In this document: positions 43,605 to 54,159 of the stretch, piece after piece
How the letters are laid out: the number at the start of each line of letters is the position of its first letter
Numbering within the stretch: position 1 is the stretch's first letter
Assembly: GCF_040954835.1 (NCBI RefSeq)
Contig: NC_090709.1
Location: 43,408,490 to 43,472,489, forward strand
Direction of reading: 5' to 3'
DNA length: 64,000 nt
DNA from: Lepisosteus oculatus
Lineage: Eukaryota > Chordata > Actinopteri > Semionotiformes > Lepisosteidae
The notes under the pieces: generated by a model
Seen by the model: the letters and a program-made list of their open reading frames with translations, nothing else
Database searches by the model: none
Told to the model about the DNA's origin: nothing
Program-made: the position numbers and the translations under genes

Positions 43605-44570
43605 TGTAGATTAAGCCGGCCCAGGGACGCCAAATATGTAATCATAGTGGTTCTCTGAAGGCACCAGTTCTGTAGGGTTGGGGCATTTACTGAGACAATT
43701 ATTAATTGTAGCAGTAAATCACAAAGTTGATTCTTTTGGTGGCTTTAGAATCCAACCATGCGACATAACTCAAACAACGCGCACACACAGGTACTAACAC
43801 ACACTAGGATACATTTATTAATACATAGAATATGCATGTAAACCTAACAGATCTTATCGAGAGGGTTATCAGAATACAAAAGGTATATATTCAATCAGTT
43901 ACAAAGTGTTACACATATCAAGAGGACATACGTTCAGTATATCATTCATTAAGACCGTTTCGTAAAGTGAACTTGGTTACAACTTCTACATTAGATACTC
44001 AAACAAGTACATAACTCTTAGGAATTAAATTGATATCAGCTGTAATGCATTGAAGTTGAATACTCATCCAATCTTTGGGGATTCAGATCACCTGCGGGTA
44101 CAAAGAAACAGTTGCAGGCTGTTGCTGTCCAATCCGCGCTCTCTGGCTCCGTGCCAGGCTGTGCTGTGCGGCTTGCGACGGTACGCTGCTGATGCTCACT
44201 GACCGGCTAGTTAGTGTTGGCTTTAACTAGCAAAGTTTGTGCACAGGAGAAAAGATGACTGTGGGTCCCAGCAAGTTAGGAAGAGGACCGGTTCGTTCCT
44301 GATGAAGAGCTAGTTCTGAATAGTAATTCAGCTGTCCACAGTTCCGGCCTGTTCACGAGGCCTGCTGCTGGTTACTCTCTGGCAACCTCCACTCTAGACT
44401 CTTAGAACAAGGGAAAGTTCTGGCGCTCGGACACACTGGCCGTTCCGTGGTTGTCCGGGCTGAGTCTCAGGATGGTCAGGAGGCGCGCTGCGAGAATGTC
44501 CTGCCCTTGGGAGCCTTCTGCTCCTGGGCCGTCCTGCCCTGGAATTCTCCTTTGAATTCCCTTTAGAATT
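43605..44570 (+). mobile_element. LTR-like element copy B (3' truncated)
   Basis: Begins tgtagattaagccggccc. It then follows copies A, C and D (gaggcaccag-type start, gtttgtgcacaggag, gctgcgagaatgtcctgcc) and stops at about 44570 near gaattccctttagaatt. It lies within duplication copy 2 and is absent from copy 1, so it arrived after the duplication or was lost from copy 1. Confidence 0.6.
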
Positions 44571-44693
44571 GTTGAATCTGAATCTGAATCTGAAGGCAAC
44601 TTGCAAGGCGAGCAGGCTCAGTGCACACCGAACGCAGATGTCTCAGAGCAGTTGAGACGTGTCCAAGTGGCTGTCAAAGGGCAGCACTTTGCC

Positions 44694-44767
44694 GGCGCCG
44701 TGGCTTAGTTGGCTAAAGCGCCTGTCTAGTAAACAGGAGATGCTGGGTCCGATTCCCAGCGGTGCCT
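44694..44767 (+). tRNA. tRNA-Thr(AGT)
   Basis: 74 nt matching vertebrate tRNA-Thr(AGT): ggcgccgtggcttagttgg, cctgtctagtaaacagg (anticodon AGT) and ggtgcct. The acceptor and anticodon stems are intact. The T loop reads tccgatt for ttcgaat, so the position-55 U is changed, which weakens but does not abolish the B box. A diverged relative lies at 62636-62709. Confidence 0.85.
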
Positions 44768-45462
44768 TTATTCCTGTCTTACTGTACAGAATTTATCCTT
44801 ATGGGCAAATCCCATGCCTTTTAATTCAGGTGCATGCAAGTGTTCGTTTCCTTTCTGGAACAACTTGTTTTGAAAGAAATCTATACAGCTTGCGAAAGAT
44901 GAAACACAAATCTTGCTTATCAGTGAAGAAGAGGTACTCCCAGCAGGCCAGCTAATACCAGCAAAGTTTTTTTTCACCCTAACCCAGAGAAGGCCGAAAA
45001 GCGAGGCGCCTGTGGCTCTGCAGTGTAATCAGTTCGCGAGTTCGGTGGTTTGCTGAAAGAGTGGTAAATGGAGCTCGCCCCAGCCCGTCCTTATTCTTTT
45101 AAAGAGGATAAAAAATTAACTTCGCCGCCATTACTACCAGCTTTAAAAGACTGCCATGGGCACGGAAAAAAAACACATTACAGATGACTTTTCTGGAACC
45201 GAAGCAGAGATTCCTTTACGAACCAACTGATAAAGCTCAGCCAGTGAATACTGTTAACAGAATGTAAAAGCACGATCAACTTTGTAACTGCAACCACAGG
45301 AAAAACAGCAAGAAGCAAGCTCCATTCCCCATTTAAATTTGTCGTGCGAGGCATGCTTTTTGCACGCATGAAGTAAATCCCACGATTGCTTTTGAACTTG
45401 GACAAAGTACTTCCAAAGGAGCGCTATGCGCAAAGATTTAACATGTTCTTTACCACCCCTGG

Positions 45463-46870
45463 GTGCTGCAGGTGCTTCAGGTGGAGAAAGGCCTGCAGGT
45501 AATACAGTACAAGAAGCTGCTCAGGCAAGGTGATGTCTTGCCCAGTCTGTGCAACACATCTCTCTTTGCAACCATCAACACCTTCCAGCAATCCTTCGTA
45601 CTTGGTTCTGGACTCTGCAACTGTCTATATCTGTTTGAGAAATTCGTACTCATCAACTTTTTTTGTATTCAAATTAAAAGTACAACTGAAAGAAGTTTTA
45701 TAATGAAAATGACCTAATTTTAGTAATCTCTTGGCAACATTCTTACTGTTCTTCTTCTGAATATCCTTTAGGATACTTTGGAAGTTGATGATGAGGTTAG
45801 CCAGGCTGGGATCCTCTACTTGCACACTGATATCATTTAGGATGTAGCCCGGAAAATGGTTTATGTTCTTAATATAATTAGCAATGATTTGGTGAGACAG
45901 TCCAGTGGTCTTCATTTGGTTACAATAATTGTTGTTTTGGATAAGCCCTTTACAAAGTTTAAGGAAGATGCAGATGGATCCATAAAAACAGGAATCTGGA
46001 AACATTTTCTACCTGATAAATGTAGAGTCACTATGTTTATGGCTGAGATTTCACATGGGTGAATTTTAAGCTAAGGAGTAAAAACATGTGCTATGGAAAT
46101 ATCACTGCTCAATTTTAAATGCCTTTAAAAAATAAATACCTCCTGAGAGCAATCTGCCACTCCAAGATCCTTGGTAAGGTCCTGTTTAAACCCAGCCAGG
46201 TGAGGAGCATCCAGGGAGTGCGTTCTGTCCAGTCCAGCCTGGGTCACCATCTTCCTGAAAGCCTGCTGATGGCTTTTAAGAACTGGGGGGACAGAAGGAA
46301 TACAAAATACACATTTAAACATTTTACTTCTAAGACAAACTAGAATACAAGTATAAAACAAAAGATACATTTGGAAAAAATAGAAAGTTCTCCAGAACTC
46401 ACATCTTCCCCTTCCTCTTCCACTTCAGTCTCTGGCATCTCTTCCTCCTGGACAGCAGCCTCTTGCTCAGGGCATCTGGACCACTGGTATATCATTTTAA
46501 CATACCCTTACATAAAGGTAAAGGTTAGAAATGAAACAGAAGAACCCTTATAAATTCTAAATATCTTACCTTGCTGATGTGTCTTCAAGATTCCACATAA
46601 AACAGTCCATGGACTCCGCCAGTCTCACATTCTCACCACACATGAGCCCTATGCTATTGCAATCCCTGACCTGCCGATTCCTCAAGTGATTCAACAAGTC
46701 CTTCCTGGCCTGGAGAAGGACCTTGCTGATCTCCTCTGCTGAGGCTCATTTCATACACACCCTCTTTAGGTGAAGAGGAAACTGGTCAAATGTCTTCAGG
46801 CAGGTCTTGCACACCAGAGGAATCCTCATGGGTCTCTTTTGAAAATAAATAACTTTTGTGTAAAGGAACA
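45463..46870 (-). pseudogene. Tyrosine-recombinase-like (Crypton-type) pseudogene
   Basis: Minus-strand coding fragments appear in order. About 46850-46590 has a CxxC/zinc-like start (CKTCLKTFDQFPLHLKRVC). 46480-46375 is an acidic piece (EEEMPETEVEEEGED). About 46286-46140 has a good acceptor (ctgtccccccag) and encodes FRKMVTQAGLDRTHSL. 46020-45720 has VENVSRF, TTGLSHQIIANYIKNI; 45560-45440 has LVLYYLQAFLHLKHLQHPG. The pattern resembles N-terminal regions of fish Crypton-type recombinase proteins. Stops and shifts break it, and no catalytic Arg/Tyr region is present. Family assignment is tentative. Confidence 0.4.
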
Positions 46871-46929
46871 AGTCAAGACTGTTTCAGTTTCTTAACCGAG
46901 CCTTAATTTTCTCTCCAATAGCTTCACCA

Positions 46930-47560
46930 TATTGTTTATTGTATTTTTATCAGAATTATACCTTGCTCTAAAATAATGACTTTATAAAACAACTTAACTC
47001 TTACTTGGTCTTGTTCGCAGTCTTTCCAGTAGAAGTCGTTGTAGAATCTAAAAACTGCTGTGATAATTTGATCTGCCCGAGTGTCCTTCCCTAACCCAGT
47101 ATTGATAGTTTGTGTACTGTAGGGTCCAAAGGTGGTGTTCTGCAATTTCCTCCCATAATGTTTCTTTGATCAGTTGGAAGTAAGTGTGAAAGCTTCCTCC
47201 CAGTGGGGAAGCTCAAGATCCTCTAGTTGTATGACAGATTTTCGTCGTAGTGCTCTTCGAGGATCTGCAGTGTGGTGTGACGCCAATTTTTGGCATTGCT
47301 TACCAGCTTCAGATATGTGAGTTTAGGTGGCTTGGCAGGTTTTATGAGTTCCTCGGTCTTCCGTCGTAGGCTGGCGGGTGCTCGGTTCTCCCGTCCAATA
47401 AAACTGCTGTGTTTTGTAAATGGTGGACTGTTTGGATCATTTTGTAGATGATCCTGGTTCCTTGGTGGAAGGTATCCTGTCTGACATGTTTGCTGTGTAG
47501 GCAGTGTGGAGGGTGACCATATGGTTGCGTGCATTGTCAACTCTGGATTGATCCATACTT
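46930..47560 (-). mobile_element. Penelope-like element, N-terminal fragment
   Basis: The minus-strand frame from 47540 includes RRKTEELIKPAKPPKLTYLK, NAKNWRHTTLQILEEHYDE and further on LPHWEEAFTL. This resembles the region before the RT in fish Penelope-like proteins. It starts directly downstream of a Penelope terminal repeat and ends after a shift near 47150. Confidence 0.45.
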
Positions 47561-47574
47561 ACCATTTAAATGCC

Positions 47575-47765
47575 TAAAGCTTTGTTGACACCGTTAGGTT
47601 TCCACTGTTAGGCAGCTTTAACTCTGTAGAATCTGTGGCTCCATAGGAAGACTATCTTGCCTTTCTGTGTGTCGCTATGTTTCTGCCTGGGTCTTCTTCA
47701 GGCATTGTTCTGGAACACTGTGTCCATGCTGGCTTGTTTTTATCCTGTTTTGTAAGGGGCAGTGT
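47575..47765 (-). repeat. Penelope-like terminal repeat with hammerhead-like core
   Basis: On the minus strand atgcctgaagaagacccagg, then cagaaacatagcgac, shows a CTGAAGA...GAAAC arrangement at hammerhead spacing. It lies between the end of one Penelope fragment (GIY-YIG at 48.2-48.4 kb) and the start of another, as expected of a shared terminal repeat. Confidence 0.4.
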
Positions 47766-48189
47766 GTTGTAGTTCCTCCTAGGGGGCTAGTTTGTATTCT
47801 ATGGTCTGTTTTCCTTTTGTACGTTTCTGTATGAGTAGGTGCAGTTTCAGTTGGTGAATGGGTTTCTGCTTTCCCTGGTGGGGATTATGCATGGACCATT
47901 AACATCTCAATAGGCAATCAGGGTCTTTTGTTTTCCTCCCTAGTAGGACTGTGCAAGCTGTGTGAGTTTCCATAGCTGATTGGTTTCAGTTATTCTTCTG
48001 TTTGTTGCGTGTTAGTATGGTGAAGAGTTCCAGTCCCTGTAGGATCTGGCTAGTTAGGAGAGGGGAACGAAGCTCCTTCTCCCAGACTTTATCCGAGAGG
48101 GGACCATCTGGGACAAGGAGAGGACTCTCCTTCCAACGACTAAAACCCTCCCGGTTTTTCTGATGTACAGGTCTTGTGTAAAGATAGTA

Positions 48190-48960
48190 TTAAGTCTTTT
48201 GATCCACTCCCTTTCCTTTTTCTTTCTTTCTGTCTCTGTCCAGTTGGGGTTGCTTTCCAGTCCCGTGGTTCCTGATGTACCTGTGTTGTGTCAGCTGGGT
48301 TCGGATGGAGTTACCCGTTCCCCCCACATAGGTCACCCCGCACTTTTTGCACTGGATGCTGTAGATGGCGTTATTGATGTTTTCTGAGAGTGCCCTTTGC
48401 AACTGGAAGATTTCTTTAGTTTCTTTGTTTTGGATAGTTGTTTTCTGTTATGAAATGTTTGGCTCTTGGTGTATATGATCTGTTGTGTACAGGTTTTAGC
48501 TTGCTTTGGTCTAATTAATGCTAAAGGTTTTTGTTTTTTTCTGTGTGCAGATATGATTTTGTGCTCCCTCAGTATGTTTGTGTTTTCTAATATCATGGTT
48601 TTTGGTTGGTTTTTATGCTGAGTTGAAAATATGATGTGTTGAGGGGTATTTTTCTGTCATCTGGAGTTTTTCTATTTAGAAATGTTTGTGCCACATTTTT
48701 GAGGAAACTTTGTGTGTATCTTCTCTGGCATAAAGCTTGGAAGAGTGTGTATTTGGCTTCCTCAAAGTCTTGTTGTTGTGTACAGATTTTGTGGAAGTGT
48801 AGGAGTTGTGATTTTACCAGTCCTTTGAAAGTATGTTTTGGGTGGAAGCTATCCTTGTGCAGTAAGCCGTGTGAATGTGTCTTTGAAAAATACCTTGATG
48901 TCCAGTTTGTCTGTGTTGTTGAAGGAAGAAACTTTGTATGTGGTGGTGTCTAGGAAGTCT
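48190..48960 (-). mobile_element. Penelope-like element, RT end and GIY-YIG endonuclease
   Basis: 48402-48190 encodes a GIY-YIG nuclease start (NAIYSIQCKKCGVTYVGGTG, SIRTQLTQHRYI). 48596-48333 encodes the linker (IIYTKSQTFHNRKQ). Upstream to about 48960 is a decayed RT end. The GIY-YIG nuclease after an RT is diagnostic for Penelope-like elements. Frameshifts separate the parts. Confidence 0.7.
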
Positions 48961-49264
48961 ATCAGGCTACCATGCTTGGTGTATTTGAGTTTAATGGACC
49001 TGTGGTGTGTGTTGAGGGTGTTAATGATTTCTTGTAAGGCTTGATATGTGCTGTCTATATGTTTATTTTTTATATCTTTGCCCTGTGATGGACTGGTGTC
49101 CTTTCCAGGGTGTAGCCTGCCATGTGTCTATTTCTTGCCACATTTTAAAGTGGAGTTATAATCTTACTATTTTTACAGTTTTAAATTGACATTTACAAAT
49201 TTATATTAAAGCAGCTACCCACCTGAACTAAACTATGTCAGCATGTGTAGTCTGCAAAGGAACA
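48961..49264. other. Spacer with a short SINE-like fragment
   Basis: About 49080-49125 reads ccctgtgatggactggtgtc and ctttccagggtgtagcctgcc, part of a widespread fish repeat. Nothing else is seen. Confidence 0.35.
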
Positions 49265-50105
49265 AGTAATAGGTTTATTCCATACTGAAAAGAGAAGAGA
49301 GAAAACTCAACGTTTCGTCTGTGAAGCCTTCAGGTGTGAGAAAGACAGGGCAGGTTACAAAGGTTAAATAGCACAGAAGAACAAAAGCTGGGAGAGGGGA
49401 GGAGGCAGGAGCGGCAGAGAGGCCACTCAGGAAGTGCAAAGTGGAGAGAGGTGAAGAAAGGTATGAAGTCAAGACCTGCAAGAGAATAGAGAAGATTACA
49501 TTAAAATAAGTCAGTCATTGAGAGATCCTGGCCATTTGAGGTGAAAAGAAAAACTATGGGCTTGGAGAAATCTTTAACCTTCCCAGCCCTAATATGTTCT
49601 CTGAAGCGTTCTCCTAGATTCCTTTCGGTTTCCCAAATGTAGATAGCTGGGCATTTTTTGCAAGCGATACAGTAAATGAGATACAGGATGTTGTCAGGGT
49701 TATCCGGAATTGTCCTGTGATGCCCTGAATGTCGTTAGATATGTATTTGCAAGTGATGCAGCGAGTGCTGTTGCAGGGGAAGGTGCCAAGTGCGAGGGAG
49801 CTGTGAACAAGAAGCTTATGTGGTGGTCAGCGATAAGAGATGATTGGGCGGTCGGGAAAAAAGAGTACCGATGGAGGGATCGTCCTGTAAAATGGAGTCA
49901 TTGTTAATGATGGTCCTGGGTATAGAAATTGGGATAGGGTGGTAGAAAAGCACCGAGGGAATGCGGTTGTGAGACCAGGAGTTCCGGATTGAGTTGATGA
50001 GCCGAGGGCTGTTTTTGGCCCGGGAGTAGAATAAAGTGACACCTTTCGTCAAACTTTTTGACAGGTACCACGCCCCCTTTTTCAGGCAATGGGAGGCCGC
50101 CATGG
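49265..50105 (-). mobile_element. Second Penelope-like family fragment
   Basis: On the minus strand 50103-49816 resembles the RT C-terminal region (LINSIRNSWSHNRIPSVLF). About 49720-49600 encodes GIY-YIG-like sequence (LIYCIACKKCPAIYIWETER). The end at about 49340-49265 carries ctgaaggcttcacagacgaa, acgttgag and a T/C run, the terminal repeat. It is a different family from 48.2 kb and is broken. Confidence 0.65.
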
Positions 50106-50630
50106 GCAGATGTCCTGCCCCCTTTTTGGCTAATGGTGCATCATTACAAGTGGATGTCCCGCCCCCTCCAGAGCCAATGGTGTGTCATTATGAGTGTTGT
50201 TGTCCCGCCTTCCACTCCCTGGGCCTCAGGGTCCAAATACCCACCATCGCATCCCCCTCAATTTATAAATAAGTGTATGAAAGCACGTATTAGCGACGAG
50301 GGTTGGAAGGTGATCAAGTCTGCCGTAGGTTTCAGCACGCTCTATTATAACCCTAAGGAATCGGGGTGTTACGGCGGTGTGTGGGGAGTCTGGTGAGGGC
50401 CGCGAGTTCCCGGGGTGTAAGCGGCACCAGCCGCAGCCAGGTGGCAGACTGGTTGACCCTGATAGCATGTCTCAAAAAACATCAAGCGCGCGCGCGCGCA
50501 CACACACACATACAAACACACACTGAGTAAAGTGGGCCGCGAGATCCCGGGGTGTGGGCTGTTGCAGCCAGGGTCCGGTGACAGTGTGGTTGACCCTGAC
50601 AGCAAGTCTCAAAATACAGCAAGGGCGTGT

Positions 50631-50666
<36 letters not shown>

Positions 50667-50700
50667 GTCTCACGGAAAGAACTTGCAGGACAAATAACAT
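50106..50700. repeat. Short tandem repeats and CA microsatellites
   Basis: About 50100-50220 holds units of tgtcc(t/c)gcccc...agccaatggtg with CCAAT and GC-box-like motifs. About 50400-50660 holds two ~130-bp repeats (ttgaccctga-agca-gtctcaaaa) each ending in a GC/CA or CA microsatellite. Open frames here are repeat artefacts. Confidence 0.55.
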
Positions 50701-50809
50701 GTGAAATGTGAACCACTTTACTTCATCAGTAGGTTTTCAAATACAGAAACATCAAAGGAAACATCCCAGTATACACTTTTGAACTTTTCACACACGTTAA
50801 AGACTACTG

Positions 50810-51590
50810 CTTGCAATCACCAATTAAATGTTGGTGCAGAAAATCAGTTGTAGCTATCACCCCAACATTGTTCAGAAACTCAGCAGCATCTGAAAAAGCG
50901 TTCATAAGGCCCTTTCCCTCGCCATTTCTATAGCCATGAACACCAAACTGGGCAACTCTGTCTAACAGATCAAATAAATTTGCCTGAGTGATCAGAGGGA
51001 CGGTGTAACCACAGGTTCTATATAAAATACGTTGTATTTTGGAATACACACCGCTGAATCCGCCAGGCTTCAGTTTCTAATCTGAAAACATCAGAATCAC
51101 AGTAATTTCACTCATGTTCTTTACATACACATCTATCTCTTTAACAAATTCAAGGACATGAGCATTCGGTTTATTGATTTTAATTTCAAGCTTTGCAGAA
51201 AGAAGGGTGTAAAGCACTCTTTGTAAGAATTCTAACGTATATATTCGAAATTCTTCATTCTTTGGACGATGGCTCACCCGTCTCTAAAACACAGCCGTGG
51301 TTTTACATAGATCTTTTTTTCTCTTGTGTAAAAATAAGTATAATGTTTCTTTTGCAATGCACCAAAAGTCACGTCTAGTATTTTTCCATCTACCTTTTCA
51401 AGTAAGGAGCGTACACACTCATATGGCGATCGGTTGTCAATTATGTTTCTCAGCAAGTGTTTTATACTCCGCTCAGTATGATTTGTAATGGTATAGGCAC
51501 CCAGGCCCCTGGCGATGTACAGAACAGCCGATAAAATTTGGGCTAAACTGAGAGACGTTTAAATTTCTAACGCAGCAAACGACACATCTT
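50810..51590 (-). pseudogene. Unrecognised gene, downstream frames
   Basis: Three consecutive minus-strand frames read like one broken protein: LAQILSAVLYIARGLGAY to VDGKILDVTFGALQKKHY (to about 51277), then NEEFRIYTLEFLQRVLY (to about 51077), then GVYSKIQRILYRTCGYTV to DCKQ (stop at about 50806). Single-base shifts or unseen introns separate them. No domain is recognised and no homologous transposon motif is visible. Confidence 0.4.
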
Positions 51591-51882
51591 AGTACCCATC
51601 CGCGCACCCGTCAACCAGGCATGTGTGACCCCGTTGACCTGGATGATTAATCAAACAAGCCTCGCATTCATCAATCATAACCCCCTTTAAACAATGGCTG
51701 AAGATGCAACATTCCACCGACTTTACAATCTGATCCATAGCATCAGGCTCATTAGAGCCATCATTAGCTAAACTAAGTTGAACATCATCATTATTAACAT
51801 TTTGGCGAATACATATGCACAGACACGAAACATTAAAGCTCGATGGTAGTTTGAAGATTGATGCGTCGACCTCTTCGTTATT
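51589..51882 (-). CDS. Unrecognised spliced gene, exon 3 (cysteine-rich)
   Basis: After acceptor ctttaatag the frame reads 97 codons, NNEEVDASIFKLPSS to CADGY and a stop. It contains a Cys/His cluster with pattern CxxC-x3-H-x5-H-x-C (CEACLINHPGQRGHTC), likely metal-binding. It is in frame with an ATG that forms the last codon of exon 2, giving a possible 98-aa product. The frame from exon 1 does not enter it. Confidence 0.4.
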   Translation of the reverse strand, partial: NNEEVDASIFKLPSSFNVSCLCICIRQNVNNDDVQLSLANDGSNEPDAMDQIVKSVECCIFSHCLKGVMIDECEACLINHPGQRGHTCLVDGCADGY

Positions 51883-51956
51883 CTATTAAAGGAAAAAAGA
51901 AAAGGAAGGCTTAACAAAATAAATAGGCATGCTTTTTACCTAAAATATTTACCATT

Positions 51957-52133
51957 TTAATGCCTCTTTTGTGTTAGAGTTTTTCGTTTCCTCCACACTC
52001 GCCGCTGTTTAATATTGACTATTTGTAGCGACTCTTTATCATCAGTCGTTGACGGTTCACCAACACCAGATTCCCCGTACGTGCTCACATGACAGCCACT
52101 GTCACACACCACTGAGTGCGGGGTCAGCTTTTG
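51957..52133 (-). CDS. Unrecognised spliced gene, exon 2 (basic end)
   Basis: Continues exon 1 in phase 0 after acceptor ctttttag. It encodes QKLTPHSVVCDSGCHV and ends in a strongly basic segment (KQRRVWRKRKTLTQKRH) before a stop at 51957. A good donor (atg|gtaaat) lies four bases past the stop. The basic end suggests nuclear or nucleic-acid-binding function; that is an inference from composition. Confidence 0.45.
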   Translation of the reverse strand, partial: QKLTPHSVVCDSGCHVSTYGESGVGEPSTTDDKESLQIVNIKQRRVWRKRKTLTQKRH

Positions 52134-52225
52134 CTAAAAAGAAGACGAAGTGTTGAAAATGATATACGCTAAGCGCAGTTTGAAACAACAATTCCATTAT
52201 CAGAAAAAATATTTTAGCAACTTAC

Positions 52226-52279
52226 CTCTTCAGTTTGCATAGCAGAGGAATCCGATGATTCACTACTCAAAGAAGCCAT
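52226..52279 (-). CDS. Unrecognised spliced gene, exon 1
   Basis: An ATG in good context (cgaagATGG) opens 18 codons, MASLSSESSDSSAMQTEE, ending at a consensus donor (GAG|gtaagt). Exons 1 and 2 together give a 76-residue acidic-to-basic protein. Nothing comparable is recognised. Confidence 0.45.
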
Positions 52280-52879
52280 CTTCGCAGCAGTCAATATCGG
52301 GGCCTGACAGCTAAGGTGTCACACTTCAAAACCGGCAAGTCGGCTCATTTAAGCATAAACTCCAAATCCATAACCATGCCTACATAGCTCAAGACAGTTT
52401 TCAAATGGTTGTGATGTTTTAGAATGCCCCACCATATCCCCCTGCCCCAAAATCACACGTGTTTTATCGAGAGCGAAAAGTAATCACGTTGAATTAAAAT
52501 ACGTAAACTTATTTTTGATGAGAAATTCTTAACAGCTTTTCAAAAGTTTGAAATAATTTTCCACATACCGTGAATGTAAAGTCTTTAAACCTTAAAAATA
52601 TTCACATGCAACCCAAACCTCAAATGTTGTGTGTTTGCCTAGAAAAGAAATTACATTGAATCAAAAAATGTAACTTATTTTATTTTTTGAGAAGAGCATT
52701 GTGGGGCTGGTCTTTATATTTTAGTGGATAGGTCATAAAAGTGTTAAAATAATTGAATAAGACACATTTAGCAGCGATAACTTTTAAGCACAAGCAAAAA
52801 ATTGATATTTATAACGCTTATAGATTTTAACAATATAACGGACTTTACTAAAATGTTTACTTTTAAAATAAATCCTCAC
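52280..52879. other. AT-rich flank, no gene recognised
   Basis: Presumed promoter side of the unrecognised minus-strand gene and the 3' flank of the LINE. No clear TATA box, RNA gene or repeat family. Confidence 0.35.
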
Positions 52880-52893
52880 CCAGGCATCTGCCA

Positions 52894-53848
52894 TTAAAGG
52901 TTATGGGATGTAGACCCACGGTATCCAAAGAGGAACAGCTCTTTCCAGGCCACGCCGTCAAGAACAGCTCCTCGGACAGCGCGAAACAGGCCATCCAGCA
53001 GATCCGTCAAGCACGCCCTCAAATCCTTCAATCCATCACAACTGAAAAAAAAGAGGTGCAGCAGCCCCTCCGTCCACTTCCTGCACACAGGGCAGAGGGA
53101 GTCCTCCTCAGCATGGAAGCGCTGCAGTACCATCTTGGTGAAAACGCAGTTGTGACGGATGAAGTCCAGCTGCTTGCATCTCTAGGGCAGGAAAGGCAGC
53201 CTCAGACATGCCCAGATCCATGTCGGCTCGAGGTGGCGGAAGATCTTACCACAGAACTCCTCAGAGATTGGCACACTGAACCGTTTCGCCACCATCAGCC
53301 TGTAGAACATGCTGGTGGTGCACTCCAGGAGGTCCACCCCACGGTCCCCCCACTTCACCCTCAGATCCAGCCAGGCTGGGCCTGCTGCCCCGTCTTGTGG
53401 ACGGAGCTTCTCCAGCCAACTGTCCGGGAGACCGAGTTTGAGCTGCTCGTAATCCTGATGGATCTTACTGACAGGCAGCTTGTTGTCGACCTCTCGGACA
53501 GCGTCGACAATAGCCTGGGTGGGCAGAAAACTGTCCTTTACTTCATAAAGAAGATCCTTGACCTTGGATATGCCAGCCTCGTAGAGCCGCCTGTTCCATC
53601 GAGACCCCAGCAGGGGGTTGAGGAACAGAGGCTGCTCCAGAAGCTGGGCCCGGGTCTCCGGCGTGTAGGAGACATGCTGGGACATGAACTCCCCCCACGC
53701 CAGCAGGACCTCCCTGTAAAAGGGGGGCAGATGTTTTACCAGCCCCGGAGTCAGCCTCATCAGGAGGGTCTCCTGCCCCAAGCCCCCACAAGTCATCGAG
53801 GTAGCGTACCATTAAAAATCTTCCAAATGCCGACATTATCCAGGTCAA
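52894..53848 (-). pseudogene. LINE ORF2 C-terminal region
   Basis: 53796-53182 encodes the post-RT region (LLGSRWNRRLYEAGISKVKD, WLDLRVKWGDRGVDLLE). 53133-52894 encodes a zinc-binding tail (EDSLCPVCRKWTEGLLHLFF). A frameshift near 53170 splits them. The overlapping plus-strand 348-codon frame is a shadow. Confidence 0.7.
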
Positions 53849-53943
53849 GGAATTTCTTCACTACTTTCAGCCTAAAGCTTTTCAGCTTCAGGCCTACATC
53901 ACACAGCTTCAGCCCACCCCTGGAGATTTCCCCAATGAGGGTG

Positions 53944-54159
53944 TCATGAGCATGGCATGACCTCAGACTTCTCCAAGTTTACCTTGGCGCCCGAGGCAGC
54001 GAAGGAGGCCTGCACCACCTCCAAAATGGCCGAGATCTCCGCCACCTCTGCCAACGTCAGTGTGGTGTCGTCAGCATATTGGTATATCAACGAGGTGGCG
54101 GTGCCCCCAGGCAAGGTGACACCGCACACCCCCTCCTTACTGGGGATCGCCTCAGGCAC
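53944..54159 (-). pseudogene. LINE reverse-transcriptase catalytic core
   Basis: Frame with GTATSLIYQYADDTTLTL; YADD is the polymerase motif. Only ~70 codons of RT remain. It is joined upstream to the endonuclease by the deletion. Confidence 0.75.

Larger units (their letters stand above)
42839..45440. repeat. Recent segmental duplication, copy 2 with inserts
   Basis: Carries the same sequence as 40503-41620, interrupted by an LTR-like insert (43605-44590) and by a 0.5-kb tRNA-Thr segment (44612-45117). The short shared remnant ggcaacttgcaaggcgag at 44594-44611 lies between them and proves the order. The continuation at 45118-45440 runs directly into the recombinase-like pseudogene. Confidence 0.8.

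Noticed and set aside
52903-53949. 348-codon plus-strand open frame
   Set aside because: It overlaps the LINE ORF2 C-terminus on the opposite strand and has no domain; it is a shadow of the codon structure on the minus strand.
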